Source of the DNA: Methanobacterium sp. ERen5
GTDB taxonomy: Archaea > Methanobacteriota > Methanobacteria > Methanobacteriales > Methanobacteriaceae
Reading direction: 5' to 3'
DNA length: 64,000 bases
NCBI GenBank assembly: GCA_024167805.1
Contig: CP099988.1
Span: forward strand, 434,001-498,000
In this document: piece by piece, positions 47,062 through 59,557 of the stretch
Layout of the letters: each line of letters begins with the position of its first letter
Position numbering within the stretch: the stretch's first letter is position 1
The notes under the pieces: model-generated
Seen by the model: only the letters and a program-made list of their open reading frames with translations
Databases searched by the model: none
Told to the model about the DNA's origin: nothing
Program-made: the position numbers and the translations under genes

Positions 47062-48410
47062 TAAATTCCTCCATTAAACACCTGTGCCTGTCCATTACGT
47101 AGTATATGGATGTCATTTCCTAACTTGTATCCTTCTTCTTCTGCCAGTTCTGTGTAAGCTGCTAGCATATTGAGATTTCCATGTGAAGGTATTAGATGTT
47201 TTGGATCAAGCATTCTTATGAAGTCTCTGTGATCTTCCTTTCCTGCATGTCCTGACACATGTGCATTTGTAAATATTCTAGCACCACTAGATTTAAGTCT
47301 TCGCTCCATGAGGTTACGGTTGGCAATGTTCATTGGGTTCGGTATTACAGATGCTGAGATAACAACATTGTCTCCTGGCTTCACATTGAACATGGTTTTT
47401 CCATTTGCAATTCTCGGAAGCAGTGCATCTGGTTCTCCCTGATGACCTGTTGTAACTAGAACGTAATCTGATCTGTTTTCATCTGCCCTTGCAAGTGCAC
47501 GGTTCACAGCCTTTGGACTGCCATATATACTTGCGCTCTTTGGAAGTTTGAGTATTCCCATGTTTTCTGCCATTGTACAGAATCTTTCCATGGACCTTCC
47601 AAGTAGGAGTATTTTACGTTTACTTTCACTTGCTATGTTAGTTATGGCTTGAATCCTCTCAATATGGGATGAAAATGTTGTTATTATCATTCCTGTATCT
47701 TCTTTGAGTGGTTCTTCCATGATGTCCCTGAGCACGAGTCTTGCAACCTTTTCACTGTGAGTTTTAAGTTGATCATCCTCTGCTGCTCTTGTTGTGTCTA
47801 TTATTGCTGCAAGAACACCTTTACGTCCCAGTTCTCTGAACCTCTGGTAGTCCGGTGGTGGTGAGAGTGTCTGGTGGTTGTCAAATTTAAAGTCGTTTGA
47901 GTATACAATGATACCCTCAGATGTGTGGAGTGCAGGTGTGACTGCTTGTGGTATACTGTGTGTTGTTCTCACAAATTCCAGGGTTATGTCTGGTGATATC
48001 TGCATCTTCTCTCCACTGTTTAAGACTTTGAGTGGATTGGTTACCTTGAACTTTCTCTCTCCCTTGATGGTTTTTTCTATTAAAGCCATGGTGTAGGGTG
48101 TTGCTATTAGTGGGGCTTCGTATCTGTGGGCTAGTTTTGCCACTGCACCTATATGATCCAGGTGTCCGTGTGAAAATACTATGGCCCTGACCTTTCCATC
48201 AACATCCTTCATTAGGGTGTCGTCTGGAATTATTCCCCTTTCTATAAGGTCTAAACTGTGCATTCTCGCTATGTCTGTGTCTTCGTGGATATGGATTCTG
48301 TCGAGGTGTATTCCCATGTCGAAGATGATAACATCTTCACCCACCTTAATGGCAGACATGTTTTTTCCGACTTCCTCGTATCCTCCGATAGCTATTACTT
48401 CAACGCTCAT
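47061..48410 (-). CDS. rnj: RNase J family beta-CASP ribonuclease
   Basis: A 449-residue metallo-beta-lactamase/beta-CASP nuclease, the archaeal RNase J that degrades RNA 5' to 3'. The metal site is [11 protein letters not shown] near residue 82, followed by RTTHSIPQA near 149, the beta-CASP motif region [11 protein letters not shown] near 318 and [11 protein letters not shown] with PSHG near 385-410. It overlaps fni by four bases (ATGA) and idsA by one. Its place inside an isoprenoid gene string is conserved in many euryarchaea. Confidence 0.92.
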   Translation of the reverse strand: MSVEVIAIGGYEEVGKNMSAIKVGEDVIIFDMGIHLDRIHIHEDTDIARMHSLDLIERGIIPDDTLMKDVDGKVRAIVFSHGHLDHIGAVAKLAHRYEAPLIATPYTMALIEKTIKGERKFKVTNPLKVLNSGEKMQISPDITLEFVRTTHSIPQAVTPALHTSEGIIVYSNDFKFDNHQTLSPPPDYQRFRELGRKGVLAAIIDTTRAAEDDQLKTHSEKVARLVLRDIMEEPLKEDTGMIITTFSSHIERIQAITNIASESKRKILLLGRSMERFCTMAENMGILKLPKSASIYGSPKAVNRALARADENRSDYVLVTTGHQGEPDALLPRIANGKTMFNVKPGDNVVISASVIPNPMNIANRNLMERRLKSSGARIFTNAHVSGHAGKEDHRDFIRMLDPKHLIPSHGNLNMLAAYTELAEEEGYKLGNDIHILRNGQAQVFNGGI

Positions 48411-49462
48411 TCTATTGATCTCCTCGCGTATATATTGGTTTGGAATCCCCTTTCATTTAGCCATTCCCTTGTTTCTCCCTTGATTATAAGGTCAGATTTT
48501 TTCAGTTCGGCTATGTTAGAAGCTCCAACTAGGAACATTGCAACGCGGAGTTCCTCATTAAATTTATTTATTCTGTTTACTACTTCTTCGTGACCGGAGT
48601 AAGCATCTTTTAAGAGTGGAAGTGCAATTCCAACTGCATCTGCTCCTAATGCTATGGCTTTAGCAGCGTCTAATCCGCTTCTAATTCCTCCGGATGATAT
48701 TACTGGTATCTTAACTGATTGACATACCTCTACTGTGCTTACTGCTGTGGGTATTCCCCAGTCCCAGAAAGCATCACCCATGGTTCTGTCCTGGGCACGG
48801 TAGGTTTCAACTGCAGCCCAGCTTGTTCCACCGGATCCTGCAACATCTATTGCACTCACACCTGCCTTTTCAAGGGTTATGGCATCTTCTGCTTTGATAC
48901 CTGCACCCGTCTCCTTGGCTATGATTGGTGTTTCAAGTGTGTTTGTCATTTCTGTTATGGATTCAACATGACCCCTTGCATCCACATCCCCTTCAGGTTG
49001 TATGGCTTCCTGAAGTGGGTTTAAGTGTACTGCAAGTGCATCTGCATCTATCATTTCAATGGATTTTTGTGCAAGTTCTATTTGCTGGCATCCAATGTTT
49101 CCGATTAAAAATGCATCTGGTGCTTCTTCCCTCACAACTGAGTAGGTTGATGTAAGTTCAGGGTGTTTGACTGCAGCCCTTTGACTTCCAACTCCCATTC
49201 CAATGTTTAGAATCTTGGCAGTTCTTGCGAGTGTTCTGTTGATAACTTTAGCAGATGGATGTCCTCCTGTTATTGCAGATATTATGAAGGGTGAATCGAG
49301 TTTTTTTCCGAGCAGATCTATGGAAAGATCTATTTCGTTCATGTTCACCTCTGGAAGAGCTTTGTGGATGAGTTCAACATCACCCAGTCCAGTTTTCTTT
49401 CGGTACTCTACATCACAATTTTTGCAAAGGAGTAAATGTTCTAATTTTCTGTCTGAAATCAT
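48407..49462 (-). CDS. fni: Type 2 isopentenyl-diphosphate delta-isomerase
   Basis: A 351-residue FMN- and NADPH-dependent enzyme that interconverts IPP and DMAPP, giving the starter unit for idsA. Family features are the N-terminal [19 protein letters not shown] near residue 65, GNIGCQQ near 120, the conserved [11 protein letters not shown] near 208 and the FMN phosphate site [14 protein letters not shown] near 252. It lies between ipk and rnj in the same direction, with a four-base overlap onto rnj. Confidence 0.92.
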   Translation of the reverse strand: MISDRKLEHLLLCKNCDVEYRKKTGLGDVELIHKALPEVNMNEIDLSIDLLGKKLDSPFIISAITGGHPSAKVINRTLARTAKILNIGMGVGSQRAAVKHPELTSTYSVVREEAPDAFLIGNIGCQQIELAQKSIEMIDADALAVHLNPLQEAIQPEGDVDARGHVESITEMTNTLETPIIAKETGAGIKAEDAITLEKAGVSAIDVAGSGGTSWAAVETYRAQDRTMGDAFWDWGIPTAVSTVEVCQSVKIPVISSGGIRSGLDAAKAIALGADAVGIALPLLKDAYSGHEEVVNRINKFNEELRVAMFLVGASNIAELKKSDLIIKGETREWLNERGFQTNIYARRSIE

Positions 49463-49485
49463 TTTTTTTATTCCTTCATCTTTTT

Positions 49486-50276
49486 TTATCTAATTAGGGT
49501 TCCTATTTCTTTTTCACCATTTAAGGCACGTTTAATGTTATTATTAGTATTAGCATTGATTATTTCAGATTCTATTCCGGTTTTAGCAATTTCAAGGAGT
49601 TCATCTATTTTGCCACCCATTCCTCCTGTGACATCAACTGTTTTTGTTGAGTCCAGCGACAGAAGATCCTTCCGAGATGTTACCACCTTGATGAGCTCGG
49701 CATCGGGATTGTCCTTGGGATCCTGGTTGTATACTCCATTCACATCTGAACCTAACACCACAAGTTCTGGTTTGAGGTTTTCTGCTAGATATTTGATGAG
49801 CTGATCCCCTGATACAACTGCCATCTTGATCTTTTCGTTTGCATCTAGCACAACATCGCCGTAGATGACTGGAACAAATCCTAATTCTAGGTACTGTTTT
49901 ATGAGGTCTAGATCAGCCTTTATTATTCGTTTATTTTCGGTTTTTATGAATGATGATGGCTGTATTGATACTGTGGCTATTCCCTGTTTTTGCAGGTGTT
50001 CACAGACCATGGCATTTAAATCTTTTACAGAGTTTTGTGTCTTTGAAAATCCCTGTTTCTTTCTTTCAAGTTCTTTTTTGAGTTAATTTCGGCCCCTATT
50101 TCATATTCTTTGGCATAAAGATGGCCGTATGAACCTGCTCCATGAACTACTATGAGCTTTTCATAGGATGATTCTGAAATTTCTCTACATATCCTGGTTA
50201 AATTTTCTGTGTCCAAGGTAGGTTCTGATGCATTTTTACGGGTTATAACGCTTCCACCGAGTTTTAGTATTATCAA
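49486..50276 (-). CDS. ipk: Isopentenyl phosphate kinase, one frameshift
   Basis: Phosphorylates isopentenyl phosphate to IPP in the archaeal alternative mevalonate route; an amino-acid-kinase fold of about 263 residues when repaired. The N-terminal part has [14 protein letters not shown] and the catalytic HGAGSYGH (residue ~55); the C-terminal part has [20 protein letters not shown] and [12 protein letters not shown]. The frame breaks at a six-A run near 50081-50086; one more A gives [19 protein letters not shown] and joins the parts. The start is a TTG behind GGTG. The break is of the same type as in mvk and purA, so an error in the sequence is likely. Confidence 0.88.
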
Positions 50277-50456
50277 TTAAGCACCGTTTTGAGCTTTGTT
50301 TTCACTATTATTTTTTTTGTTCTGGATCAAATAGATCCATCCACTTCGTTTTTGAGGAAATGTTTTCTGATCTAAACCTTTGTATCTGACATTGGAATCT
50401 TAACCTGAATTTCGATCCTCAAATCCTTTGGTTTGGATTAGTTTGACTGAAGCTTT

Positions 50457-51445
50457 TTAATTCCTTGGCTTTTCTAGTCTTACTCCTTCATGCGCCACAT
50501 TTATTTGGAATGCTTTTTCAAATTGGTTTATACTGGATACAACTTCTTCTTCGCGTCCAGGACAGTAAGCTATCATACTTCCCCCACCGCCAGCACCTGT
50601 AAGTTTTGAACCCAATGCTCCGTGATTTCGGGCTGTGAATACCATTTTTGATAGTTCTTCTGTGTTCACTCCTATGGCATCGAGTAATCCTTGGTTTATG
50701 TTCATGAGTAATCCTATGGTTTTATGGTCGCCCTTGGTAAGTGCATGTCTTGCACCGTTTACAACTGCTTCCATGGAATCAAGTATGGGATTGATTACTT
50801 CGGGTCTTGCATCTTTTTTTGTCTGACCATTTCAACCAGTTCTCCTGTGTTTCCCCTGGTAGATGTGTAACCTATCACTATGGGAAGTTCTTTGGAGATG
50901 TCTAGTTTGACTAATTTTTGTGGTTCTTTTGACAGGTATATTACTCCACCGTATGTACTGAGTGTTGTGTCTATGGGACTTGCAGCTCCTTGTACATCTA
51001 GCTCAACTTGATGGGCAAGATTTGCCATGGTTTCATTTGTGAGTGTGATTTGGTTGAAGCTTGCTGCTGCCATTATGGTAGCTACCGTAACAGCTGCTGA
51101 TGATCCTAGTCCAGCTCCAATGGGTATGTCAAGCCTTACATCAACCTCAACAGAATCCTCTGTTTCAGCCTTTAGAAGTGCCTTCATGATGTATTCAAGA
51201 ATTCCCCTCTGTATCCTACTGCCATTTTCAAGTTGGATGGTTCGATCTTTAAGGTCTAAAAATCCTGACACTCCAAGATCTCCAACTGTAACATGGGTCA
51301 GATGATCGTCACGTTTAGATATGGTTACGTATGCTCTCTTATCTACTGAAGCTGCTATTGCAGGTTTACCATAAACCACGGCATGTTCACCGAATAGTAT
51401 GGTTTTTCCAGGTGCAGATGCTGTAACCTTTCTTGAATCTAACAT
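50457..51445 (-). CDS. mvk: Mevalonate kinase, one frameshift
   Basis: A GHMP kinase of about 329 residues when repaired that phosphorylates mevalonate. The N-terminal part has APGKTILFGEHAVVYG and the ATP loop PIGAGLGSSAAVTVA near residue 108; the C-terminal part has LTGAGGGGSMIAY near 280. The two are out of frame at a seven-A run near 50815-50821; an eighth A gives RQKKDARPEVINPILDSMEA. The loss removes the C-terminal third if real, so the enzyme could not work. It starts at ATG 51445 and is the first gene of the mvk-ipk-fni-rnj-idsA series, with about 180 bases between it and ipk. Confidence 0.9.
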
Positions 51446-51888
51446 GGTGGATCAGCGAGTTTTTCTGAAATTTATCTCTAAATATTTGTTTTAACTGTTT
51501 AAACCATTAAAATCCCATTGAAGAAATTCTAAGTCTTAAACTAATCTATTTAATTATATTCAATTTATTTTTCATGTTCAATCTTATTTTAATTCGTTTT
51601 TGATGGGTTTAAATTGAAATGATCGTGAAATTTATGATGATTCTATTTATAACAGGCTCATATTTGGGGATTTAATTCCCCATTGTCCATTGATGAGTCC
51701 TAATCAGGGGATATCAGATTTCTTTATCTTAACCCAATTGGTAATATTTATCTTCTACAGATGTCCATTAGATCCGAGCCATATCCAAATTTCAGGGTTT
51801 GACTTTTTATTCTAAAGATTTTTCCCATGGTTTTGTGTTTTTATGATTTTCAGATTCTATTTTTTTTACCTATTTGTACTTTATTTTT
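51446..51888. other. Spacer upstream of mvk
   Basis: A 443-base AT-rich stretch with no recognised gene, RNA or repeat. It must hold the promoter of the isoprenoid operon, probably in the T/A-rich part at 51540-51600, but no single TATA box is compelling. Confidence 0.35.
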
Positions 51889-52728
51889 TTATCTGAATAC
51901 CATTGATGCATAGGCAACTACTGAACTGTTGTCTCCTGTGGTGTCTCCGCTTGTGGCATATTTTTTTAGTTCGGATGAGTTTGCTCCCATCTGTTTTACT
52001 GCCGTGAGTGTTGCTGCCACTGGACCGTATCCACACATGGTTACGTTTTGTTCGTCCACCACATTCATCATGCGTTTTTCATCCATTGCTTTTATGGCTT
52101 CTATTACCTGCATATCCTGTATGTATGCCTGTTTTTTTGGCTGGTAATGTGTAAAGTCCGTGCTTGCTATCACAATTACGTCTCTATCTAGTTCTTTTGC
52201 AGCCTGTGCAATTGAAACACCTATCTCCAACGATGTTTGGAGGTCCTGCATCCACATGGTTATTGGTACGAATTTGAAGTCTGGATCTAGGTACTGGAGA
52301 AACGGCAGTTGTACTTCTGCACTGTGTTCCCTTAGGTGTGCATCTGGATTTGAGTCCATAATTCCTGTTTTTTCTATGAGCAGATCTGCGAAGGTTTCAT
52401 CTATCTCCACGTTTCCCAGTGGTGTTTCCCATGATCCTTGGTTCATGGTTGAAACTCCTGATCCCAGTCCTGTGTGGTTTGGACACAGCACTATGAATGT
52501 TTCTGGAAATCCATCCTCTGCAATGTCATGGTAGCTGTGTGCTGCCACTGGGCCAGAGTAGATGTAGCCTGCGTGGGGTGTTACAACACCCTTAATATTT
52601 CTTTCGTTCCCAATTTCAGGAATACTTCCAGGACCTAAACTGTGCTTAAAGCACCATTCTATTTGTTTTCTAAGCATATCAGGGTCTTTTTCATAAAAAA
52701 GTCCTGCTACAGCAGGTTTTCTTATCAT
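51889..52728 (-). CDS. amrB: MEMO family protein (AmmeMemoRadiSam system protein B)
   Basis: A 279-residue MEMO1-like protein, with the dioxygenase-like fold. Conserved segments are MIRKPAVAGLFYE at the start, THAGYIYSGPVAAHSY near residue 52, CPNHTGLG near 82, the HxE-type AHLREHSAEVQLPFL near 130, ASTDFTHYQP near 187 and CGYGPVAA near 230, which line the metal-type pocket. The archaeal role is not established; it is often found with AMMECR1 and radical SAM partners, which are absent here. It starts at ATG 52728 behind GGTG. Confidence 0.9.
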   Translation of the reverse strand: MIRKPAVAGLFYEKDPDMLRKQIEWCFKHSLGPGSIPEIGNERNIKGVVTPHAGYIYSGPVAAHSYHDIAEDGFPETFIVLCPNHTGLGSGVSTMNQGSWETPLGNVEIDETFADLLIEKTGIMDSNPDAHLREHSAEVQLPFLQYLDPDFKFVPITMWMQDLQTSLEIGVSIAQAAKELDRDVIVIASTDFTHYQPKKQAYIQDMQVIEAIKAMDEKRMMNVVDEQNVTMCGYGPVAATLTAVKQMGANSSELKKYATSGDTTGDNSSVVAYASMVFR

Positions 52729-53364
52729 TTACACACCTTCTTCTAGCTTTTAATATTCTCGAAACAAATATCCTATTTAAATCAAATTTATTATTGTTTG
52801 AAAGTTCTGAATTTTTACAAATATTTTACTCTATTTGTTTTTGGGTTTTCAATCCGGCTCCACATGGAATTTTTATGGATTAAATGTGAACTGATACCTA
52901 ATCCAAAAAATTTGTTTGGACTAAGAATCTAATGATCGTGAAAATTTTGTTAAATATTAAATTTTATATGTATTAAATGGTTCAAAAAGGTTTCTTTTCC
53001 TTTTCAAGTTGTATTACTTCTCATATTAAAATTTCATGTTTTGTATGAAATTTTAAACATCCCAATTTTTTTTGTTTGGGTTTTTTTGGATCCATTCCTA
53101 CTGATCCTTTGTATGATCTTATTTGATCCTTCAATTATTTGAATTTATAAGTTAGTGGTTAATAAAAAAATGTTTTTTCCTTGATTTTACATTTAAAAAA
53201 TGACAAATTTCATAAAAAGAATCTAAATCATTTTCTCCCTGAAAAATTTGTAGGTAAACCAATTTATGGGGTTACTACATGGTTTTTCAATGGATGGTTT
53301 GATAGATGTCTTTTCATTGATTTGTTTTTTTTAGGTTCCTGTTTCTATTGACTTTGATCCTTTT
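52729..53364. other. AT-rich spacer between rpsB and amrB
   Basis: A 636-base stretch with no ORF that has a ribosome site, no tRNA and no repeat. It contains the amrB promoter and the rpsB 3' flank. It is the longest empty stretch in the information-processing half of the window. Confidence 0.4.
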
Positions 53365-53389
53365 GATGTAAAAAAATCTTTTTTACATC
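53365..53389 (-). terminator. Perfect 11-bp hairpin overlapping the rpsB stop
   Basis: GATGTAAAAAA and TTTTTTACATC are perfect inverted repeats with a three-base spacer. The rpsB stop codon lies in one arm. The hairpin would end in a T run and could terminate transcription or protect the 3' end. Confidence 0.5.
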
Positions 53390-53979
53390 TTGAGTTCGAA
53401 GTCTGTTGCAGGAGTTTCAAGATCCTCATCTTCTTTGAGAATTCCTCTACCCCTTAGGTTCTGTCTTGCTAGTAGCCAGTATACCAGTGCTATAGCTTTT
53501 CTTCCCTTGTTGTTTACTGGTACAACTATATCCACATTTCCAAGTAGGTTTTCTGTATCACAGAGTGCAACTACAGGTATTCCTATTTGTCTGGCTTCGA
53601 TGATGGCCTGTGAATCTGATCTTGGGTCGGTTACAACCAGTACCTTAGGTTCTATGAACTTTGCATAGTTAGGGTTGGTTAGAGTTCCAGGTATGAATCT
53701 TCCAGGTATGGTTTTAGCACCTGTGATCTGTCCGAATTTTTTTACTGGAGCCTGTCCATACTGTCTGGTGGATACAACGAGTATGTCGTCTGGGTCGTAT
53801 TTTGCTAGGAATTTTCCTGCTGCTACGATCCTGTCGTTGGTTTTCCTGACATCAAGAACGTAAAGTCCGTCAGCTCTAACCCTGTAGATGTACCTTTCCA
53901 TATCCTTGGTTTTTTGCTGTGTTCCTATGTGTAATCCTGCTGCTAAGTATTTGTCCAATGGTATTAATAGTTCTGACAA
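53383..53979 (-). CDS. rpsB: Small ribosomal subunit protein uS2
   Basis: A 198-residue uS2 of archaeal size. Motifs seen are [20 protein letters not shown] near residue 13, [14 protein letters not shown] near 93, [14 protein letters not shown] near 115 and the C-terminal region with [15 protein letters not shown]. The start is TTG behind GAGGTGAT. It lies after the ferredoxin gene by 66 bases. Confidence 0.95.
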   Translation of the reverse strand: MSELLIPLDKYLAAGLHIGTQQKTKDMERYIYRVRADGLYVLDVRKTNDRIVAAGKFLAKYDPDDILVVSTRQYGQAPVKKFGQITGAKTIPGRFIPGTLTNPNYAKFIEPKVLVVTDPRSDSQAIIEARQIGIPVVALCDTENLLGNVDIVVPVNNKGRKAIALVYWLLARQNLRGRGILKEDEDLETPATDFELKM

Positions 53980-54045
53980 TTAAATCACCTCAAATTAAAT
54001 TAAAAAATCTGTTTTCTATAACTTCATTAAGATCCGATGTAGGAT

Positions 54046-54237
54046 CTAGTCATCCTCTACTTTAATTGCCTCATTAGGACAAACATCCATGCAGACTTCA
54101 CATAGGCTGCATTCTTCCTTATTTTGGATAACAACCTTATCTCCATCGAGTATGAGAATTTCCATTGGGCAGACATCTATGCATTCTGCGCAGTCTGCTC
54201 CATCACATTTTTCATGATCTATTGTAATTTTAACCAT
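54046..54237 (-). CDS. Small 2x[4Fe-4S] ferredoxin
   Basis: A 63-residue bacterial-type ferredoxin. The Cys clusters are CDGADCAECIDVCP and CSLCEVCMDVCP, the first having an added spacing of two residues. It would carry low-potential electrons in the cytoplasm. Its place between enolase and rpsB is conserved in related methanogens, which suggests a role in or near translation or glycolysis, not proven. GGAGAAG precedes the ATG. Confidence 0.9.
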   Translation of the reverse strand: MVKITIDHEKCDGADCAECIDVCPMEILILDGDKVVIQNKEECSLCEVCMDVCPNEAIKVEDD

Positions 54238-54434
54238 GGTTTCACTTCTCCAAATTTATCTATTTCTATAATTTCTTTATCTACATTATATTTGAATAAA
54301 CCATCAACTTGGGTTTAAAATAATTAAACTGGTTATAGGTGATTTTTCTTCAAATATTTTGTTTTGCATAGATTATCAATGCTATTTATCTATTTTTCAG
54401 CATAGTTTTGTCTTAACCCTGTGAAATATGGGGT

Positions 54435-55691
<1,257 letters not shown>

Positions 55692-55864
55692 AAAAACACC
55701 TCTTTTTTTACAAAAAAATAGTGGTTGTATTTAGGTATGTTTTGTATTAAATTGGAAAAGTTCATCCTCAAAAAAAACTATTAAATGTTTGTTTTTTTTA
55801 TTGTTTTGGATGAAACTTTGAGATTAGAAATATTTTGTTTACAAGTAAATAGGTTTTATAAAAC

Positions 55865-56056
55865 TTATTTCTGACGTAATCTTCTAACATCAAGGGGCAT
55901 CTTGTTCTTTGCAAGTTCAAGAAGTGCGATGTCGATCGGATCGAAGGATTTGGAATCATTAACATCCACCTTCGGAGCTGCTCCCATTGAAAGTTGTAAA
56001 GCCCTTGCACCTATTATTCTTGCCTTTTCAAATCTTGTGAATTTTTTAGCCGCCAT
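55865..56056 (-). CDS. rpoK: DNA-directed RNA polymerase subunit K (Rpo6)
   Basis: A 63-residue subunit, the counterpart of eukaryotic Rpb6. Motifs are [20 protein letters not shown] and [20 protein letters not shown]. It stabilises polymerase assembly. AGGAGAAAG precedes the ATG. It is in the same transcript order as tRNA-Pro, rpoN and the ribosomal proteins upstream. Confidence 0.95.
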   Translation of the reverse strand: MAAKKFTRFEKARIIGARALQLSMGAAPKVDVNDSKSFDPIDIALLELAKNKMPLDVRRLRQK

Positions 56057-56123
56057 AATATCTTTCTCCTATTAAAAAATGTTTTTATATTCTTTGTTTA
56101 AAAGTTTTTAGATGAAAGTGTAG

Positions 56124-56344
<221 letters not shown>

Positions 56345-56374
56345 CATGATAAAAAAAATAATATAATAATTTTT

Positions 56375-56542
56375 TTACCACACCTCTACATGTGCTATTA
56401 ACATTCTTCTGCAACAGTACTTGGTGATACCGAGATCATCAAGCACTTTTTTAGGGTCTTCACCTTCTGCAGTTCTTTTTTGGTATTCGTCGAAGTAGGC
56501 GGATACCACCTTACCACAGCTTATACATCTTACAGGGATCAT
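56375..56542 (-). CDS. rpoN: DNA-directed RNA polymerase subunit N (Rpo10)
   Basis: A 55-residue Zn-binding polymerase subunit, the Rpb10 counterpart. It runs MIPVRCISCGKVV, then EDPKKVLDDLGITKYCCRRM with the typical CxxC and paired CC that bind zinc. The ATG at 56542 is 11 bases after the uS9 stop, and the stop is 31 bases before the tRNA-Pro 5' end. It is a short gene, easily missed, but the sequence leaves no doubt. Confidence 0.95.
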   Translation of the reverse strand: MIPVRCISCGKVVSAYFDEYQKRTAEGEDPKKVLDDLGITKYCCRRMLIAHVEVW

Positions 56543-56553
56543 CTTGAATCAGC

Positions 56554-56955
56554 TTACCTGTAACTTTTTTGTTTTCTTGCTCTTGCACCTGGACCGCCGT
56601 ATTTTTTAGGTTCGGAACGACGTGGGTCACCAACCAACATAGTTCTGTCGTACTGGTTGAACTTTTCCTTGAGTTCCATATCACTTGTCCACTGCACAAG
56701 ACCTTTGGCTATTACCATTCTTGCAGCTTCTGCCTGTCCCATAACTCCTCCGCCTATGACCCTGACATCGATGTCCACATCGTTTAAAAGGTCACCTGCG
56801 AGTGTTAGTGGTTCTTTGATTTTGAGCTTTGCAAGTTCTGGATCGTAGAGTTCCACAGGAAACTTATTGATCCTTACACGGCCTTTTCCAGCCCTGAATT
56901 TACCCCTTGCAATGGCTGTTTTCCTTTTTCCACTTGTGTGTATTACCTTCTTCAT
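56554..56955 (-). CDS. rpsI: Small ribosomal subunit protein uS9
   Basis: A 133-residue protein with archaeal uS9 motifs: [12 protein letters not shown] near the start, [15 protein letters not shown] near 67 and the C-terminal [14 protein letters not shown], whose tail reaches the ribosomal P site. It follows uL13 by 16 bases in the operon. Confidence 0.95.
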   Translation of the reverse strand: MKKVIHTSGKRKTAIARGKFRAGKGRVRINKFPVELYDPELAKLKIKEPLTLAGDLLNDVDIDVRVIGGGVMGQAEAARMVIAKGLVQWTSDMELKEKFNQYDRTMLVGDPRRSEPKKYGGPGARARKQKSYR

Positions 56956-56971
56956 AGTTACACCTTTTTAT

Positions 56972-57394
56972 TTAAAATTTAGATCCGAGTAATTCTGAAA
57001 CTGTTCCTAACTTAACACTTTTAACGATGTCTTTAGGTTCTGCTTCAACTATTCTGGTTTTTTCCTGGGTTTCAAATTCCTTTGGTACACCTACGTATAC
57101 TTTCAGTAATTTGAATGCTTCCCTTCCCTTTGGCTGTTTGTATGGAATCATACCTCTGACACTTCTTCTGAATATGTCATCTGGCCTTCTAGGATATTTA
57201 GGTCCCATGTCCCTTGGGTTGGATATGCTTGCCCTGTCTACTCTTTGTTTGTATTTTGCGTAGGCCCAGTCCTTGCTTCCGGATATGATTATTTTTTCAG
57301 CGTTTAAAACATCAACGCTTTCACCTGCTAGTATGAGCTTGCTCACTTTACTTGCAAGTCTTCCTAGTACGAGTCCTTCTCCATCAATGATCAT
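56972..57394 (-). CDS. rplM: Large ribosomal subunit protein uL13
   Basis: A 140-residue protein with [18 protein letters not shown] at residues 6-23 and [18 protein letters not shown] near 78, as in archaeal uL13. It is located between eL18 and uS9, the conserved archaeal order, with short spacers on both sides. Confidence 0.95.
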   Translation of the reverse strand: MIIDGEGLVLGRLASKVSKLILAGESVDVLNAEKIIISGSKDWAYAKYKQRVDRASISNPRDMGPKYPRRPDDIFRRSVRGMIPYKQPKGREAFKLLKVYVGVPKEFETQEKTRIVEAEPKDIVKSVKLGTVSELLGSKF

Positions 57395-57409
57395 GTACTA
57401 CACCTTCTA

Positions 57410-57772
57410 TTATTCCATTATCCTAATTCCGGTTCCCTTGGGATTTTTCTCTGCAACTTCAAGAATTGCCATACATTCCCCACCGGCTGTGGCTATTTTT
57501 TCTTCGGCGCCTGTTGAAAAGCTCATGGCTGCAACGCTGACCTTGTGGTCTAGTGTGCCGTTTCCAAGTACCTTCCCTGGAACAAGAACTATTTCATCAG
57601 GAGATGTGTGCCTGTTTATGTCGGAGATGTTGACTTCTGCAGTTTTCCTGGTTGGCCTTATCAATTTATTGGCTATTACCTTCCATATTGCAGCATCTTC
57701 CTTTTTTGATTTTTCCTTAAGACTGGCCACGATCTTTAAGATTTCGGGGTTGGTCTTTGTGACTTTCACCAA
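57410..57772 (-). CDS. rpl18e: Large ribosomal subunit protein eL18
   Basis: A 120-residue archaeal/eukaryotic ribosomal protein. Motifs include [19 protein letters not shown] near 30 and [19 protein letters not shown] near 60. It lies 13 bases after rpoD. Confidence 0.94.
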   Translation of the reverse strand: MVKVTKTNPEILKIVASLKEKSKKEDAAIWKVIANKLIRPTRKTAEVNISDINRHTSPDEIVLVPGKVLGNGTLDHKVSVAAMSFSTGAEEKIATAGGECMAILEVAEKNPKGTGIRIME

Positions 57773-57785
57773 ATTAAATTCCTCC

Positions 57786-58583
57786 TTATTCTATGAATTC
57801 TATGATTTTATCAGATTTTGACGATAGAATTTCGCATGCTGTTGTGAGAACCTTTTCTGGAGATAGTGATCCGTCGGTTTCAATTGTAAATAAGTACTTT
57901 CCTTTTTCTCCTTCAACAGTTATTGCTCCTGCTTCACATCCCCTGACACATGTTTTGCACATTGAACAGTTTTCGATGTCAACAATCTCCAAAGTGTTAG
58001 CTTCCTCATCAAACTCATAAACAACCCTTGGACATTCAGATGCACATAAACCGCATGATTCACATTTATCTGAGTCTATAGTTATTTTTGGGTAGTACTT
58101 GTAGGCACAAGTGGTTGTTGGCTGCCATTTTGAATGTTCCAGTCCAATTCCCAGTTTTGCTACTGCTATGAGTTCTACTTCCTGCCCGTCTTTGAGTTTT
58201 AGTAGTGGGATTGTATCGTGTACAGGTACAACGTTAGGATCCTGGGATTGTAGATCACCAGAATACACTGTTTTTGGGCCTTTTTCCTTGAGTAGTAGGG
58301 TCACACTGCAGGTTGGGCAGTAATCTTCACAGTCACAATCTGATGCTAACACCATAGATTCTAGGTCTGTTTTTAGTGGTACCAATCCAAGTCTGTGTGC
58401 TAAGGCTTCGTCGAAAATTTTTGCATCGTTCTTTAAGATCTCAACCGTTTCAATTGCCATTGTTGGAACTTCAACAGTGGAAATTCTTCGTATGGCATTC
58501 ATAAAGGCATCGTCGACACCTTCTATTGCGAACAATAGGTGGGTCTCATCCTTTTGTTTGATATCTATTTCCATATTAGACAC
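57786..58583 (-). CDS. rpoD: DNA-directed RNA polymerase subunit D (Rpo3) with two [4Fe-4S] motifs
   Basis: A 265-residue alpha-like subunit that with Rpo11 starts polymerase assembly. The Rpb3-type core is seen in [20 protein letters not shown] near residue 25 and the [13 protein letters not shown] segment. An inserted ferredoxin domain at about 175-225 has two complete clusters, [12 protein letters not shown] and [12 protein letters not shown], so it likely binds two [4Fe-4S] clusters. A further Cys set ([10 protein letters not shown]) near 85 is probably a metal site. The cluster domain links polymerase assembly with oxygen or redox state in methanogens. Confidence 0.95.
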   Translation of the reverse strand: MSNMEIDIKQKDETHLLFAIEGVDDAFMNAIRRISTVEVPTMAIETVEILKNDAKIFDEALAHRLGLVPLKTDLESMVLASDCDCEDYCPTCSVTLLLKEKGPKTVYSGDLQSQDPNVVPVHDTIPLLKLKDGQEVELIAVAKLGIGLEHSKWQPTTTCAYKYYPKITIDSDKCESCGLCASECPRVVYEFDEEANTLEIVDIENCSMCKTCVRGCEAGAITVEGEKGKYLFTIETDGSLSPEKVLTTACEILSSKSDKIIEFIE

Positions 58584-58594
58584 TCTTCACAGTT

Positions 58595-58987
<393 letters not shown>

Positions 58988-59005
58988 TTTAAATCACCTT
59001 TTTAA

Positions 59006-59542
59006 TTACTCACTTTTTTCTTCTGCAGCTTGGGTTTTGGCCTGTTCCTTCTGGATCTTTTCCATTGGAGATCCTGGGTAGAAACCTATGGTTTCTTCCT
59101 CACCGCTTCTAACCAGGTAACCTGGTGCGTTGATCTTTCTACCATTCATTGCTATGTGTCCATGTACAATGAATAATCTGGCCTGTTTTGCTGTGTTTGA
59201 AAGTCCGCGTTTGTAAACGATGGTTTCAAGCCTTCTTCTTAGTACGTCTTCAACAGTTAAGTCGAGGATGTCTTCGAGTTTAGAATCTGCCTTGAGCATT
59301 CCCAATCTCTTGATGTGGTTTAAAAGCTGTGCCTTTTCCACTTCAGCATGTTCTGTTTCTAAACCTAGGAGTAACCTTGCATCTCTTCTGTATCTTTTAA
59401 CTATGGTCTCTGCCTTCCAAACTTCCTTTTTAGTTCTTAGACCGAATTTAGTAACCAGCTTGTTTTCTTCCTTTATACGTGCTGCGTTCCATGGATGTGA
59501 TGGTGTATCGTATTGCTTTCTTGCCTTTCTTGGATGTCCCAT
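59006..59542 (-). CDS. rpsD: Small ribosomal subunit protein uS4
   Basis: A 178-residue archaeal uS4. It begins [18 protein letters not shown] and contains the S4 RNA-binding domain with [20 protein letters not shown] and [20 protein letters not shown] near 130-150. It ends in a Glu/Lys/Ala tail. Confidence 0.96.
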   Translation of the reverse strand: MGHPRKARKQYDTPSHPWNAARIKEENKLVTKFGLRTKKEVWKAETIVKRYRRDARLLLGLETEHAEVEKAQLLNHIKRLGMLKADSKLEDILDLTVEDVLRRRLETIVYKRGLSNTAKQARLFIVHGHIAMNGRKINAPGYLVRSGEEETIGFYPGSPMEKIQKEQAKTQAAEEKSE

Positions 59543-59557
59543 ATCAAAGCCTCCTGT

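Noticed and set aside
57273..57821. A 182-codon plus-strand frame over uL13, eL18 and the end of rpoD
   Set aside because: It runs across three conserved minus-strand genes and is a shadow.
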